A stretch of 64,000 nucleotides of DNA, taken from assembly GCA_021292165.1 (NCBI GenBank), contig CM037877.1, positions 301,584,726 through 301,648,725 on the forward strand, given 5' to 3'. Position numbers and translations under genes: made by a program. The DNA comes from Shinisaurus crocodilurus. Lineage: Eukaryota > Chordata > Lepidosauria > Squamata > Shinisauridae. The notes under the pieces were generated by a model. That model ran no database searches. It saw only the letters and a list, made by a program, of their open reading frames with translations, and was not told the DNA's origin. Each line of letters begins with the position of its first letter. Positions within the stretch are counted from its first letter, which is position 1. Positions 1 to 11,867 of this stretch are shown here, one piece after another.

Positions 1-684
1 ACTGCCGCCCTGTTTTCTCTAAGCTGATGCTTCTAAGCTGCTGCAAACCATTGGCTAGAATGTTCTGCAGTGCCATGGAGAAAACCACTTGATAGTGGCG
101 GATTCATATGAGAGCCATTGCACACGAATGATGTAGCGACAGCAAGCAGCCACTAGTTCAGTTTCAAGCTGCTTCCACACTGCTTGTCATTTAGGTAAAG
201 AGAACCTTGGTTAGAAAAAGAATAGCAAGGAACTAGCATGGATGAAATGGAGATGCAATCTGCCACAATGATTGTGAGAAACAAAGCAAGGGAACGTTAG
301 CCATTTAAAATTAACTAACATGGAGTGCAAGGGTGTGACTTTGTATACAGGTCATTGAATGTTTGCTGTGCAACTGGGCAGATTTGAGCTCATATCAAGA
401 GTAGAAAGGGAGGAGAACATATCCAATTCATTATATGCAGATCACATTTATGTTCTGCCAAATATATGCAAACTAATTATAAAGTCTGGCTTGCAGTATA
501 TTCCAGTGTGATCTCTTCAGTTCTGCAGAAATTGCCCTTCTTGGACTCTTAGCCATTTCTTGTATCAAAAGCCTAATCATTTTTAAATAGAAGTGATGGA
601 AAATCCAAGAACCCACCCCTTTGCCTTGCATTTCAGCAAGACCCAACTCCACACTAGGAATCACAACGCTGATCTCTCCATCTG

Positions 685-726
<42 letters not shown>

Positions 727-2445
727 GTCTTGAGCAAAGGACTGTTTGGCAGTCCCTTTTTTCACAGAAACACACACACACACACCCTGCCTCTCATAAA
801 GTGCGGTATGTCTTGAGTTTGGTCAGGGAGGTAGCCTTTCAAAATGAGAAACAGGTCTCCGTAAGCAGACACTAGCAAGGCTAGAGTTCCCCTTCATGTC
901 CCACCCAATACATCTTGACTGGGCCAGCAACTACATTTCTGCATCAGCAGCAACCACACAAAACAACCATGTTCTTTTCCAAAGCTTTGGGCCCTTAATC
1001 TGAGAGAATGCTGTGAGCCAACGCAGACATGCTCCCTCCTACTTCTTTTAATTTGCTTGTCTTTAAAGTTCAAGGAAGCATGTAGATTAGATGCCGATTT
1101 TTCTACATTGGTCTGACATTAAGGGGAGGATTGGACAATTACCGTACTTGCTTGGCTTGGGAAGCCTCACTGTTACGAATTTTGAGAATCTCCGAACTAA
1201 TGGTAGCTTTGTACTACAAACATAACCCAGATGGACTGAGATGGCTCCCTCCTCCACTGCAAGGAATCCTGGGAAATGTAGTTCTGTGATGGCGGTTAAC
1301 GGCTTCTAACTGAATTTGCAGCACTCTCTCAAAACAATACATTTCCAGACTTCTTCAGGAGAAGCCGTGATAGTTAATGTTTGTGGTGCAGCTGTAGTGT
1401 TGGCACTCCTGCCCTGCTCATTCTTTTGTCACAGTCTTGTCTCACAGAATATGCGGCACTTTTGGATCAGGTGATAGTCTAACACCTCAGCCCTTAGCAC
1501 ATTTATTTAAAAGTAATTCTGACTGATTTGAATGGAATTTACTTGTAAGTCGGTGTACTTAAGACTGAGGTGCCAACCTCACCTCATCTCCAACTGTTGA
1601 GGAGACACTTCTTCATTTTCTCACAGACATGTATCCAGACTGGATCTCAGGCTTCCCATCAGGATTTTTGCTTCACTCCCCTAACACCTATTAAGAAGCA
1701 CCAAGCAAAAAAGTGCAGAGCCCCACACCTAGCCAGCTTTTCCCACGCCCCTTCTTTTTAAAAGTCTAGGCATGAGCATCAACATTACAGGCTACAGGGA
1801 GAGTGTGTACATGTGTCTCCAAACTTTAGATCACCTTTCCCAGGAGAGAGAAGGGAAAGAAAAAGAAAAGAGACCATTGCTCTTTTGCATATGTTGATTC
1901 ATTGAAATGTTTGCAAACTGAAAATGCTGATCTTATAATGAAAGGGGGGAAAGCAACTTGGAAGAGAGCAAGTAATCATACAAAGGACCACCATGTAGCA
2001 ACGTTTTGGTTTGGTACAATTGCGAGAGGAACACAAGTCTCCCAGCAACCATTCCTCTGGGAAACTACAAGATACTTAGAGAACAAAATTCCCAGTGTTA
2101 TTTGGTCCACCCTGTTACAGAGCTTAACACATAATGATGCTATTCCGATCCCTCAACAGCTCTGAATATCATGGTACAGTTGTTCAAAGGAAAGGACAGC
2201 CATAATTCCCTGTCCACCAATAGCATTGTCCAGTCTTTGGCGATATCCATGCATTGCTATTTCAAGGCCCATAACATTCTAGCAGTTCTAGGAGTAGGTC
2301 CCATCCTTAGTCTCATGAAAAAAAGAGACTTGAGAAAAAAAAGTCTCAATGCAATCACATAGGTTTAAGTCCCTATGGATAATTGCAAGGCAAAGTTTGT
2401 TTTCCAGTCCTCCTCTGTCCTGGGTGTCCCCCAGCTTTTGCATAT
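1..2445. other. intergenic, no gene seen
   Basis: No exon-like open frame or recognised coding motif was found. The stretch holds a (CA)n tract near 687-724 and a shorter one at 769-785, plus a palindromic dispersed-repeat piece around 1,468-1,560. At 1,263-1,285 a CTGGGAAATGTAGTT motif resembles, on the minus strand, the ZNF143/THAP11 sequence ACTACAnnTCCCAG. This is the 3' flank of the minus-strand zinc-finger gene. Confidence 0.6.
687..724. repeat. (CA)n microsatellite
   Basis: About 18 uninterrupted CA units, followed after about 45 bases by a second shorter CA tract. Both give cysteine/valine or threonine/histidine open frames that are not genes. Confidence 0.95.
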
Positions 2446-3570
2446 TTATGGGGGTTGGATCCCAGGTTTGTCTTTGTCCTTGATGTGTTCTGTCTCCTGT
2501 ACCTGTGACATGGCTACAGGAGTGCTTCCCGTCCCACCTTCTGCAGCTTCCCCCCAGTGGCTCCCATCCCCAACCCAGTCTTCCACCGCTTCGTTGGCCC
2601 AGCCACTCCCGAGCCCCTCGGTCCCCCAGTCGCCGCTTCCCGCCACCACTTCCGATTCCCAGTCCCCTGCGGTAGTCCAGCTGCCACCTCCCTCCTCGAC
2701 GGAGCGCTGGTAGTAGGTCTCCCGGGCATGCTTGCGCTTGGCGTGCCGGCGGAGGGTGTTGCGTTCTGTGAAGCGCAGCCGGCAGATCTGGCACTGGTAG
2801 GGCTTCTCCCCTGTGTGGACCCGCTGGTGGCGCAAGAGCTCACCGGATTCCCGGAATCCCTTGTGGCAGACGGGGCAGCTGAAGGGCCGTTCGCCGGTGT
2901 GGATGTGCTTGTGCCGCTGAAGGTGGGAGGAGCGCTTGAAGGCCTTGCCACACTCGCGGCACACATACGGCTTGCTCTCCGAGTGGGTGATGCTGTGGCG
3001 CTCCAGGTCCGACTGGTACAGGAATGTCCGCAGGCAAATGGGGCAGAAGTACAGCTGCCGTGGGGGCGGGGCCGAGGCCAGCAGCTCAGGCTCAGAGGAC
3101 TGCATCTGCCCAGCCAGCTCCACCTCCTGTTGCGACACTGTGTGGGGCACCCCTTCGGCATCAATCAACACCAGGGAGCCCTCGTCGGTGGCCTCTCCCT
3201 CTCCGGGCTGACCAAGATGCTTGGAATTAGGAGCTGAGGCCTGCGCATTGGACCTTCCCCCTCGGTGTCTGGTCAGTGCCGAATGCAGTTTTGGCCCCCA
3301 CAGAGCAATGCTGTAGATTTCAGGGTGGGAAGGCCTGTCGTCTATAGGCATATGGTTCTGGGGGGTGTCACTGCTGACAGGGGTCTGCATATAGTGGGCC
3401 CAAGGAACTGGGGGGGAGGTTTCTATCACCTGGTTCTCAAGCCCGATGCTGCCATGGTTTTCCGCTCTTGACCAACTACTCCCGCCTGGCACCAGTACCC
3501 GAGCCTTTGCCTGCAGCTCCGCCGGATGCCCATCACCCCTGTCGACATGCCACCTGTGAGATGGCTCCAT
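2446..3570 (-). CDS. ZNF524: ZNF524-like C2H2 zinc-finger protein
   Basis: An intact 374-residue frame encodes a probable nuclear DNA-binding protein. Four fingers are visible: Cys176-His196, Cys204-His224, Cys232-His252 and Cys260-His281, the last with a four-residue spacing between its histidines. The linkers between fingers 2-3 and 3-4 are of the TGERP/TGEKP type. Identity with ZNF524 is supported by the [14 protein letters not shown] segment (133-146) before the fingers, the [12 protein letters not shown] finger-1 helix and the [15 protein letters not shown] end of finger 4, which all match my recollection of the mammalian protein. There is no KRAB or SCAN domain. The N-terminal 130 residues and the acidic, tryptophan-rich tail (290-374) look poorly conserved. 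The start at 3,570 is the first ATG in frame after a probable acceptor near 3,614, so the whole protein lies in one exon. Target genes are unknown. Confidence 0.88.
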   Translation of the reverse strand: MEPSHRWHVDRGDGHPAELQAKARVLVPGGSSWSRAENHGSIGLENQVIETSPPVPWAHYMQTPVSSDTPQNHMPIDDRPSHPEIYSIALWGPKLHSALTRHRGGRSNAQASAPNSKHLGQPGEGEATDEGSLVLIDAEGVPHTVSQQEVELAGQMQSSEPELLASAPPPRQLYFCPICLRTFLYQSDLERHSITHSESKPYVCRECGKAFKRSSHLQRHKHIHTGERPFSCPVCHKGFRESGELLRHQRVHTGEKPYQCQICRLRFTERNTLRRHAKRKHARETYYQRSVEEGGGSWTTAGDWESEVVAGSGDWGTEGLGSGWANEAVEDWVGDGSHWGEAAEGGTGSTPVAMSQVQETEHIKDKDKPGIQPP

Positions 3571-3613
3571 TGGGCACCAGGAACAAGAGCGCGTTCAGCT
3601 ACAGGGACATCGC
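3571..3613 (-). promoter_or_regulatory. ZNF524: 5' UTR part of the zinc-finger coding exon, with short uORF
   Basis: On the minus strand a pyrimidine-rich TCTCCCGTCTCCGCAG ends near 3,614 and fits a splice acceptor. Between it and the main ATG lies a tiny upstream frame, ATG TCC CTG TAG, encoding only Met-Ser-Leu. If the acceptor is used, this uORF would be in the mature mRNA and could reduce initiation at the main ATG. This is inference from sequence only. Confidence 0.45.
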
Positions 3614-5621
3614 TGCGGAGACGGGAGAACAGTGAGAACCACAGAGAAGTCCACTAGGAAGCATCCCCACCCCAGAAATGTATAAATACTATGATCATTG
3701 CATTTCAAACCATGAGAATACATTAAAAGTATTCATTCCAGAAAGGTAGCTGCCTTGAATTATAGTGGCAAAAAGCACCGGGGTATCTTAGAGGCCAGGG
3801 ATGCAACATTTACTTGGAAGTAAGTCCTGTTGAACTCAGTGAGGTGTACTTTCAAGTAAACATGCACAAGATTGGGCTGTAAATAGTCCCTTATAAAATA
3901 TGAATGAACTCCAGTTCCTCAGCATTTTTACTAGTTAATACTAGCTCCAAAGTGAATTTAAAACAAATAAATAACATAAGCGTGTGTGTGTAGTGCGTAC
4001 ACACCCACCCACCCCTGAATTTCTCACTGTGTGTACACTTACTTGAACTGTGCTTGCACTTATTTTAAAGCATGGATGTAGGTGTGTGTGTGTGTGTGTG
4101 TGTGTTTATGCGTGCAATTTCAATCAGTCAGAGAGATTCTGGAATATAGTATCTTTGCCTTGTGGGTGCAAACTCATATGTGCACATGTCTGCAATATAT
4201 TTGTGAGCATGAACATACACATATGCATTGGAAGTCTGGGAATAAATGTGTGAGCAATGTACTCATGGCATTTGCTCACGGGAGGGGGGGCACCCTAATT
4301 AAATATGAGAATGTGCATTGTGTCCACAAGAGGGTTTGTGTCTACAGGACCCCTACCTAATGTTTATAATATAGATTTGCTACTTTAAACCATCCTACCA
4401 TTCCCAAAAGCAGGTTGGTTGGTTCAAGAATGTAGTTTTCCTCCCGCTTCTGATGTGTGCTTATGGGTGAAACGAGGATTCTACACTGCATGAGCAATTG
4501 TGAGAAAGGAAGCAGAGTTGGTCGTTATTCCAAATTAATTGAGAGGAAATACAAGCTTGATCATGCATGTGTATGCGGTGGGGGGGGACTGACTCAAAGG
4601 CAGGGGTGGAAGAAAGGAGAAAGTAATCATGTTGTGCGTGTGTGTGTGCGTGTGACTTTGGCTTGTGCCCCTTACACTGAAGACTTGTGCGCACATTGCA
4701 TTCTTGCAACGTTTATCATGCTTTTGCAAGTAGAACAGAATGGTTTACGGATGTTGAGTAGGACGATTAGGACACCAAATATGTGCCCTAAACATAATTC
4801 TCAAAAACGATGATGGGGGTTGCCATCTATTCCTAAGGTGCAGTGGATGTCAGCTGCAGAAACTTACTTGCTTATCTGTTGGGAATTACTTCTTGCCATT
4901 GCTTAGAGGTAGATCTGTATCTACCTAGAGACAAATATAGCAGGTACCTCTCGGTAGAGCAACCAAGGGCTAAGATATAGAGCTTAGATTTGGTTTCTGT
5001 TCTGGAACCCATTTTCAAATAGCCCTAGAAAATGCCAAGTAGAATATTACATTTTTTTACTGGTATTATCTCAGTAATAAACAGTCTCCCAGGCCCTACA
5101 AGTATCCTCTCCAGATGCTACTATTCTAGTTTTACTGAAATATGCTGAAATACAGAATAGAACCAACTAAAGCTGCAATTACATTTTACATGAACTTGAA
5201 ATTTGGCAATGTGTCAGAGGCTTACATGTGAATTTTGAACATTTTCAAATTTTACTGTTGAAACTTAACTTTGAGAAATACTGTAAAAACTGTTAAACCT
5301 AACTGATTCATTTTAAAGCAATCATGCTATACATCAGATTGCCAAATCCAGCTCTCTGGCACTTTTCTAAACAAACAAACAAGCAAACAAATACTAAAGT
5401 CCGACAGCATCCACTACTGGAAATATTATGGGGGAGGGGGAAATGAGCAGAGGATACATTAAAAATGCTGGAGGCAATTTGAATTAGAAAAAGAGACCCC
5501 CTTCCTCTCTCAGCACCATCATTTTAGTTCCACAGTCTACCAGTCCTACAGGTTTTTAACACTGGAAAAGGGAGGGATTCATGCACAACCTCCAGCTAAA
5601 ATTTATGTGATCGAGTCCCTG

Positions 5622-5888
5622 ACTGGATTCTGACAACATAACCCACACTCAAGGGTTGCGTATGGGTTGTCATTGAACTATGGGTTGTTGAAACGTGGGT
5701 TATCATGTTGTCTGGACCCAGCTGAGATAGCATCCCACAGTTCACAACCTAACAACAAACCATGGGTTGTTCGTGGTTAACAAGCCATGGCTTGTTAGCA
5801 CAGCTGGGTTCAGACAACACAATAACCCACATTTCAACAACAACCCACACTCAACCCTCAAGTGTGGGTTATCATGTTGTCTGAACCC
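5622..5888. mobile_element. hAT-like MITE with 8-bp target-site duplication
   Basis: The ends are inverted versions of each other: ACTGGATTCTGACAACAT at the left, and GTTGTCTGAACCC at the right. Perfect copies of agtccctg flank the element (5,614-5,621 and 5,889-5,896). Inside are further inverted copies of 'aacccaca..tgtgggtt'. No transposase is encoded, so it is non-autonomous. Related, more decayed copies occur near 24,383-24,560, 32,666-32,775 and 36,115-36,303. Confidence 0.75.
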
Positions 5889-6261
5889 AGTCCCTGTCAC
5901 AGTTATAGCAGAATAACCAGCTTCATGTGAACCAAGACTTTGGCAGTGTTGGGCCACTGAATTTTCCAGAATCTAGCAACAGATTCTAGAACGATCCTGA
6001 GTGCCCCTCTTTCATGTGCTTTGTTTGGCACCGATTTTGTTCTACAACAGAGAAAAAAGTACCTCTGGGCATGTGCTGAGTGCCCTGGCCTCACCACTTG
6101 GATCACTACAAGCCAGCCCTGAAGCACTTGCGATTCAAAGACAAGACAGACGGATTGTTTTTGTTGTGTTTTAAAAAGAAAAGAAGGAGCTTCTAGGCAG
6201 CCTGGATTCCTAGTATCTTTTGAAAGGGAGAGAAATACACTAGTAAAATGTGTGTATATAT

Positions 6262-6321
6262 AGGGTAATTTCTTTAATATATATATATATACACACACAT
6301 ATATATTAAAGAAATTACCCT
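6262..6321. repeat. AT-rich perfect hairpin
   Basis: The arm starting agggtaatttctttaata (6,262) is repeated in inverse at 6,299-6,321, separated by a short (TA)/(CA) spacer. The arms match over at least 20 bp and would extrude as a cruciform or fold in RNA. Confidence 0.85.
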
Positions 6322-6419
6322 GCTCCATCCGTTATCCCTTAAATGCAAACAGTCTCGCCAAAGGCAGAGGATACATAGCAATGCAATCGTCCCTCACATA
6401 TCCAGAGCTAGTGCCCCTT

Positions 6420-7000
6420 TCCTCCTTGCGCCCCCAGCCTGCAAATAAGCGCCCGAAGCTTTATGCCTCTCCCCCACCCCCCACGCCGCCCCATTTCTGC
6501 TCCAGGCTATACTGGATGCGGGAAGGGGATGCTACCCTCCCAATCCAGGAGACATAGGCGGCAGCAGCTATTACCTGTTTTGCATTGTGATCTGCGGCAG
6601 CTGAAGGTTTCAATGGGCCGGCGGTGGGTGGGGAGGAGATGAGCGTCCGGTGGGAAACCTCTCGCCGCCCGGCCGCTGCAGAACAAAAGAGCCTGGTTGG
6701 TCTTAGCTGGGCATCCGGGAGGCGCACGGACCCAGCAGATGGACCCGGCGGAGAGGGCGATTCCCTCCGTTCAGGAGCAGCTGCCGGGTCCTAGTGCCGA
6801 CCGAAACAAAAAATAAACACCAGGCTGAGCAACCCAGGGGCTGCCAGGTCTGCGCTCTGAGGGGCGTCGTCGCCCTGTACCTTTAAGAGTGGCATAGATT
6901 GGAAATTGCACCCCCCCTCCTCCGACGTGGCTTTTCCTATCACAGCGCTGCAGAGACGGGAGAAACAGCGTCTGGCAGAATTTTCTCTTCCATGCAACTC
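6420..7000 (-). promoter_or_regulatory. ZNF524: GC-rich region, probable ZNF524 promoter and first exon
   Basis: CpG-rich sequence contrasts with the AT-rich flanks. On the minus strand 'aatgcaaaacag|gtaatag' near 6,573 is a good donor, so a non-coding exon could run from about 6,800 to 6,573 and join the acceptor near 3,614. No transcript evidence is available. Confidence 0.45.
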
Positions 7001-8323
7001 TTAAAGTTACAGCGATTGAGATTGTGTGCAAACGTATGTACGCAAATTCTCATTTCTCTTTGGAAGAGTGGAGAGAAATCAGTTCTTGTCCCTGTTCTAT
7101 CCTTGATTGTTTGAGCAAAACGACGGCCCGCGTGCATCTGATGAATTGTGGGCTCTCGTCCATGAAAACACATGCCACAATAATTTTGTTAGTTTTCAAG
7201 GTGCCACACAGGGCTCTTGTGGTAATTCAAGGGGTTTTCTCCTCATCATTGAATGGGCAAGCCAGGCCACCGCAGGCTACCGCGTAGGAATCAAATTTTG
7301 ATATTAAGGGAAATTTCCCCTTTCTAGGCTGGGAAAAACAGTCACCTATTGAATTTCTGCCTATTAGGCAGCCGTTACACGCATAAACATATATCTGTTA
7401 AAAAATTAAAATTAAAAAAATAAAGTGGTAACCTTTGCCTTGTTGTTTATCCAACAGAAAACATTTTATTTGGTGTGAAAAACAAATACCAGCTATTCAA
7501 ATGGTGCATTATCAGCAGCAGTAGTAACAGAATCTGCAATTTCAGTAACGTAATTGGTATTAACGGCAACTATATTTAGGATGGGGTGCGAACTGTGTGC
7601 AGGATTACTAACCACAGGGTCCTGAAAGTGATTTTAAGATTAAATTGGGACCCTTAAGTAGGACTGTGTTGCTTTTATCTCTGCATAGTCTGTTTTACAC
7701 TGCAATCCTATGCAGCAGGGGTGCAGAGCCTCAGACTCACTGGCCAATCTAGCCCACCTGGGGTCTCCTTCCAGCCCCCTGGGGCTCCCCAGATGGCCAC
7801 ACCCACTTTCTCTTAACCCCACCACCCCTTTCCTCCATTATTTGGTGCACGGATTGGGCAACTTGTGGCCCTCCAGGATGTTTTTGCCTACAACTCCCAT
7901 CAGCCCTAGACAGCAGAGCCAATGGTGGGGGATGATGGGAATTGTAGGCAAAAACATCTGCAGGGACACAAGTGGCTCACCTTCAATTTAGTGGCTTCCT
8001 GGCTTCTGGGTGGGTTTTTCCCTGTTCGAAAAGGTTGAAATGCCTCTCCTAAGGCTCAGTTACTGGTGGGAAGAGCTTTAAGCTAAAATATGCTGGTATT
8101 TTTGGCCCTGTCCCCATTTGCTTTCAGCCACACCCACCACTGGAATGTCGTCGTCCCCCCCCCGAGCTTCTCCAAAATTGAATTCGGCCCTCGGACTGAA
8201 AGAGGTTCAGCATGCCTGTGATACAAGTTTACTCAGAAGAAAGGCCCACTGAGTTAAGTGAGACTTACTCCCAACCAAGTAAGTGTACATGGGATCGATT
8301 GCAGCCTTCGTCACTTAAGAGCA
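7001..8323. other. intergenic, MITE remnants
   Basis: No gene was seen. Around 7,845-7,970 is an imperfect palindrome of the 'ctacaactcccatcag' type. 7,711-8,217 resembles a decayed copy of the hAT element found at 25,445-25,998 (a GC-rich middle around 'ggccacacccac', and 'gaaagaggttc' near one end). Confidence 0.45.
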
Positions 8324-8331
8324 GGGCTCTC

Positions 8332-8459
8332 CAACCTCTTGGGTCCCCAGATGTTGCTGGACTACAACTCCCAGAATTCCTTGCCATTAGCAATGCTGGC
8401 TGGGTATGCTGGGAGCTGTAGGCCAGCAACATCTGGGGACCCAAGGTTGGAGAGCCCTG
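8332..8459. mobile_element. palindromic hAT MITE, copy 1
   Basis: The ends CAGGGCTCTCCAACC and GGTTGGAGAGCCCTG are perfect inverse copies. Flanks cttaagag (8,324-8,331) and ctttagag (8,460-8,467) agree at seven of eight bases, as expected for hAT transposition. Each arm contains an ACTACAACTCCCAGAAT-like motif. No protein is encoded. Confidence 0.88.
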
Positions 8460-8526
8460 CTTTAGAGAGAGAGATCGAGATCCAGTTTTATTGAAGCAGT
8501 CAGTGTTAATTGATATTTTTCTAGGT

Positions 8527-8662
8527 CAGGGCTCTCCAACCTTGGGTCCCCAGATGTTGCTGGCCTACAGCTCCCAGCATACCCAGCCAGCATTGCTAAT
8601 GGCAAGGAATTCTGGGAGTTGTAGTCCAGCAACATCTGGGGACCCAAGGTTGGAGAGCCCTG
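8527..8662. mobile_element. palindromic hAT MITE, copy 2 (inverted to copy 1)
   Basis: This is the same element as copy 1 but in reverse orientation, 67 bp away. The 8-bp duplication ttctaggt is perfect on both sides (8,519-8,526 and 8,663-8,670), which fixes the element's ends. Other relatives, mostly older, lie at 20,230-20,345, 24,797-24,873, 29,627-29,760, 30,248-30,335, 34,508-34,650, 37,235-37,358, 51,421-51,545 and 51,872-51,950. Confidence 0.92.
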
Positions 8663-8779
8663 TTCTAGGTAGCTGTTGTTGGAATTACTGTGTCATTGGT
8701 ATATTATTTATTATTGAATTGTTTTGTGATATTTTATTGATGAATTTAATATTTTTTGTGTATTGCTTTTGAATTTGAT

Positions 8780-9900
8780 ATGTTTTGTGTACTCCAAAAC
8801 AAGAATTGATCCCACAGAACAGGATAAGACAATGCACTGGACACCTCAGCAGACTCCATCAACAGCGGTGTTCAAGTCAACATGAAGGGGAGCAATTTTA
8901 TCTTTGAAATGACTTGCAAACTCATCACAGCAGGCCTCCGATGGTTCCAGTGTTGGGTTCACTGGTTAAGGTGAAAGCAAACCCCGAACCACTCAGAAAA
9001 GCTTAGCTGGATGGCTACTCAAAGTTGCGATGGAGGCGGCGAAGTAAGCCACCTTCCCCACCATGCAGTAGGCATGATTATACGCTCTTACGCATGTGCG
9101 ATCACCTTCACGATGAGTCTTACGCCACTTACGCTTCCAGTCGTCTTCTGACCTGTTTCATTGTTGGAAGCTCTTCAGTAAACCTTTCGAGCACCACAGT
9201 GCTGAAGAGGATGCGCAGAAGTTATTGTGTCAATGGCCTGTCACACCTTACCATAGTGTGACAAGGGCCTCAACAGAATTGCAGGCTCTAGCTATTAAAA
9301 AATCCCCCTGAGTGTTCAGGAATCCCTCGGATTCCATAAGCTTCTGCGGGTGGACCATCTTAATTGATCCCCCACCCCTGTAGGGAAGGACTGACACCAT
9401 GAGACTAAATTTGACCAGAAAGTGGTCTGACCATGACAATGAGATGACTTCTACCCGTCCAATATCCAGGCCACCCCTGACACCCAGAGGCAAAGGCCAA
9501 ATCAAGGGTATGCCTTGCCCTATGTGATTGGGCAGTGACAAACTGAGACAGTTATATGGTTGTCATATAGGACAGGAAGTCCCGAGCTGGTCCTGTTAAG
9601 GCAACCTCAGCATCGATGTTGAATTCTCCCAGGACCAGTGTCCTAGGGTTGTCCAACACTACATCCGAGACCACCTCAGCCAGCTTGGTCAGGGAGGCCA
9701 TTGGGTAGCAGGGTGGGCAGGTACACCAATAGCATCCCCAAAGGGTGGGCATAGGTGCTCAGGAATAGGTGGAAAAGTTGGGGGCACCGTGACCTACGGG
9801 GTGGAGGGACACTCAAAACCCTGAGTCTCCCACCACTCTGATGGCATTTCCTCCCATACCGTCATACCATACCGTCCCTTGCCCACGACAACTGTTATAG
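8780..9900 (-). mobile_element. CR1/L2-like LINE fragment, endonuclease part
   Basis: Minus-strand frames 9,552-9,752 and 9,248-9,541 read as the end of an AP-like endonuclease: LVLGEFNIDAE, then SWSDHFLVKFSLMVSVLP, followed by a basic spacer GGGSIKMVHPQKLMESEGF. The same order and wording appear in the plus-strand LINE near 22,860-23,180. Stop codons break it, so it is a dead copy. The clade (CR1 or L2) was not resolved. Confidence 0.7.
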
Positions 9901-10799
9901 GGGTACTCTCTACCTCCATATCACCCTCCCACCCAGACACATCCTGGTTTGTAACCAGTCCCTTTCCCAGAAATTAGCAAGAAAAGAAGAAAGAGAAAAA
10001 GAGAAGGAAGAAAAGAAAGAAGGAAAAAGAAGGGGGGAAATGTTTAGGTGCCACAGGGCAAGCAGTAATAATTGTGCCAGCCAATAGATGTAAACCAACT
10101 GGCTAAAATACAATAATAAAGACCAATGATGATAGACTGTGGCAATTAAATAGATGAGGCCAACATGAGTGATTACATCCCACCTGCAGTCAGATGGAAG
10201 ATGTTCACATAAGCTATGTGCCTATCTTTTTCCTCCCCTGACTTCCACTCAGGGGGGACCCTACATGCCACAACTCCCCCCACCCAGGCTCTCCCGCTAG
10301 GTCAGGGTCACAGGCCGGCCTTTCACACAAGAACCTAGTAACATTCCTATTCGGAGCTGGCGGGGACACCCCTGCCCACGTGACTCCCTGAAGTGGAAAG
10401 CCAAAGAGCACCTCTTCTCAGAGCTGGTCCAATCACAGGTGAGGCTCTAGCCCAATCCAACCACAGCACAGTCCCCAGCTACAAACGCTCAGTAACATGC
10501 TGCAAGAGTCAAGCAATCACAGAAAGCAAAGCAAGCAAAGCTCAGAAGAAAATGAAAGAGCAAAAAGGTCCTCTTGCTGGCAGGTAGTAGCAGTTGAGGC
10601 AGAGGGCCAGATGTTTTCTGTCAGCTGGTCAGTCCCTCTCTGCTCAGTTGTTTCCTTAGTACTGCTCCCCTGTACTGTTGTACTGTAATAAAATAACATT
10701 GTATGTTATTACATTGTATTGTATTTGTATTAGTGCTGTAGTCGCCTTGGGCACCATTTGGTGGAAAGGTGGGTCACAAATTTGACAAATAAATAAATA

Positions 10800-11095
10800 C
10801 AGGCAGTCCCCGAGTTAAGAACTTCTGGGTTCCCCGGTGCTACGTCGTTTACGTAGAGTACATAGCGTAGTATTTTATCCTCACAACAACCCTGTGAGGT
10901 ACAACAACCCTGTGAGGTAGGTTAGGCTGAGAGTCAGTGACTGGCCCAAAGTCACCCAGTGAGTTTCATGGCCGAGCGGGGACTAGAACCCAGATCTCCC
11001 GAGTCCCAGTCCAACACTCTCACCACTACACCACACTGGCTCTTAAAGACTTAAAGACATTCTTAAGAACTCGTTCGTAACCTGGGGACTGCCTG
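10800..11095. mobile_element. Tigger/pogo-like MITE split by a SINE
   Basis: The left end CAGGCAGTCCCCGAGTTAAGAAC (10,800 on) is mirrored at the right by GTTCGTAACCTGGGGACTGCCTG, ending at 11,095. A TA dinucleotide flanks each end (10,798-10,799 and 11,096-11,097), the Tc1/mariner signature. Most of the interior is a later SINE insertion. Confidence 0.75.
10868..11042 (-). mobile_element. Sauria-type SINE
   Basis: Read on the minus strand it starts with the tRNA-derived head (gccagtgtggtgtagtggt, then a B box) and continues with the conserved 'ctgggtgactttgggccagt' and 'cctcacagggttgttgt' blocks. 'acaaccctgtgaggta' is duplicated within the copy. It sits inside the Tigger-like element and is therefore younger than it. 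Confidence 0.85.
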
Positions 11096-11867
11096 TATTG
11101 GTTTTACTGGAGATTTTGATGCTCTTGTTTAGCTTCAACTGCCATTAGGATTTCATTGCTGTGTTGTTTTATGCTGTAAAGCACCAGGGAAACAACTGTT
11201 GAAAGATAGTCTAGAAATTCCATAAATGAATGAATGGAGAGAAGCAACAACTGGCAAAAAAAATCTCCTTCCTATACATCATCTCTCAAAGGCGTAATGC
11301 CCATCTCAGGTTCTGGAGCTGGCAACCATATCCTGAGTGGCTTACATACTCCTGTGGCAGCAACCTTTGCAAGCACTCATAGGATCAGACTGCACACTTC
11401 CTTCCTTCCTTCCCTGCTTAAAACCAACAAAAGATAAAACATTTAAAAGCTCTCAATTCAACCTTGAAATAATAAAAGCAGTAAGCCATAAAAGCAACAA
11501 TAGCAACTATCAGATTCAGGGATCAAACACCAAACACAACCATATAACAGCATCAGATTATATACACTGATTGGTTTATAGAGCAGCGTCACCTGGTGTC
11601 TAAAGCATCTCAAGGTAGGCACTAAGAAAATCTCCCTGACAAGAGCATGTCCAGCTAGCAGTTCCAGCATCCAGCCTGGAAAAGAGTCTCTTCTCTGCTG
11701 CTACCCATCGAATATCTGATGATGGCACCCAAGCTAGGGGTTTTTAGGGAAGGGGCAGGCTCACGTGAGAGTAGGCAGTCCTTTATAGCAAATCCTATAC
11801 CTATACTCAGAAAGTATGTCCTGGAATTCAATAGAACTTACTCTCAGGTAGGTGGGTACAGGATTAA

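Larger units (their letters stand above)
3615..6419. other. probable ZNF524 first intron and repeats
   Basis: No coding signal was seen. A dispersed palindromic piece lies at 3,790-3,885 (ends resembling 'agtaagtcctgttgaactcag'-type repeats seen elsewhere in the window), and a (TG)n tract at 4,081-4,106. A MITE at 5,622-5,888 and an AT-rich hairpin at 6,262-6,321 are listed separately. Confidence 0.5.

Noticed and set aside
473..875. Open frames on both strands over CA repeats
   Set aside because: Composition is pure dinucleotide translation (Cys-Val or Thr-His) with no homology.
2514..3237. Long frames on both strands across the zinc-finger exon
   Set aside because: They are shadows of the GC-rich ZNF524 coding frame; only the 374-aa frame has fingers.
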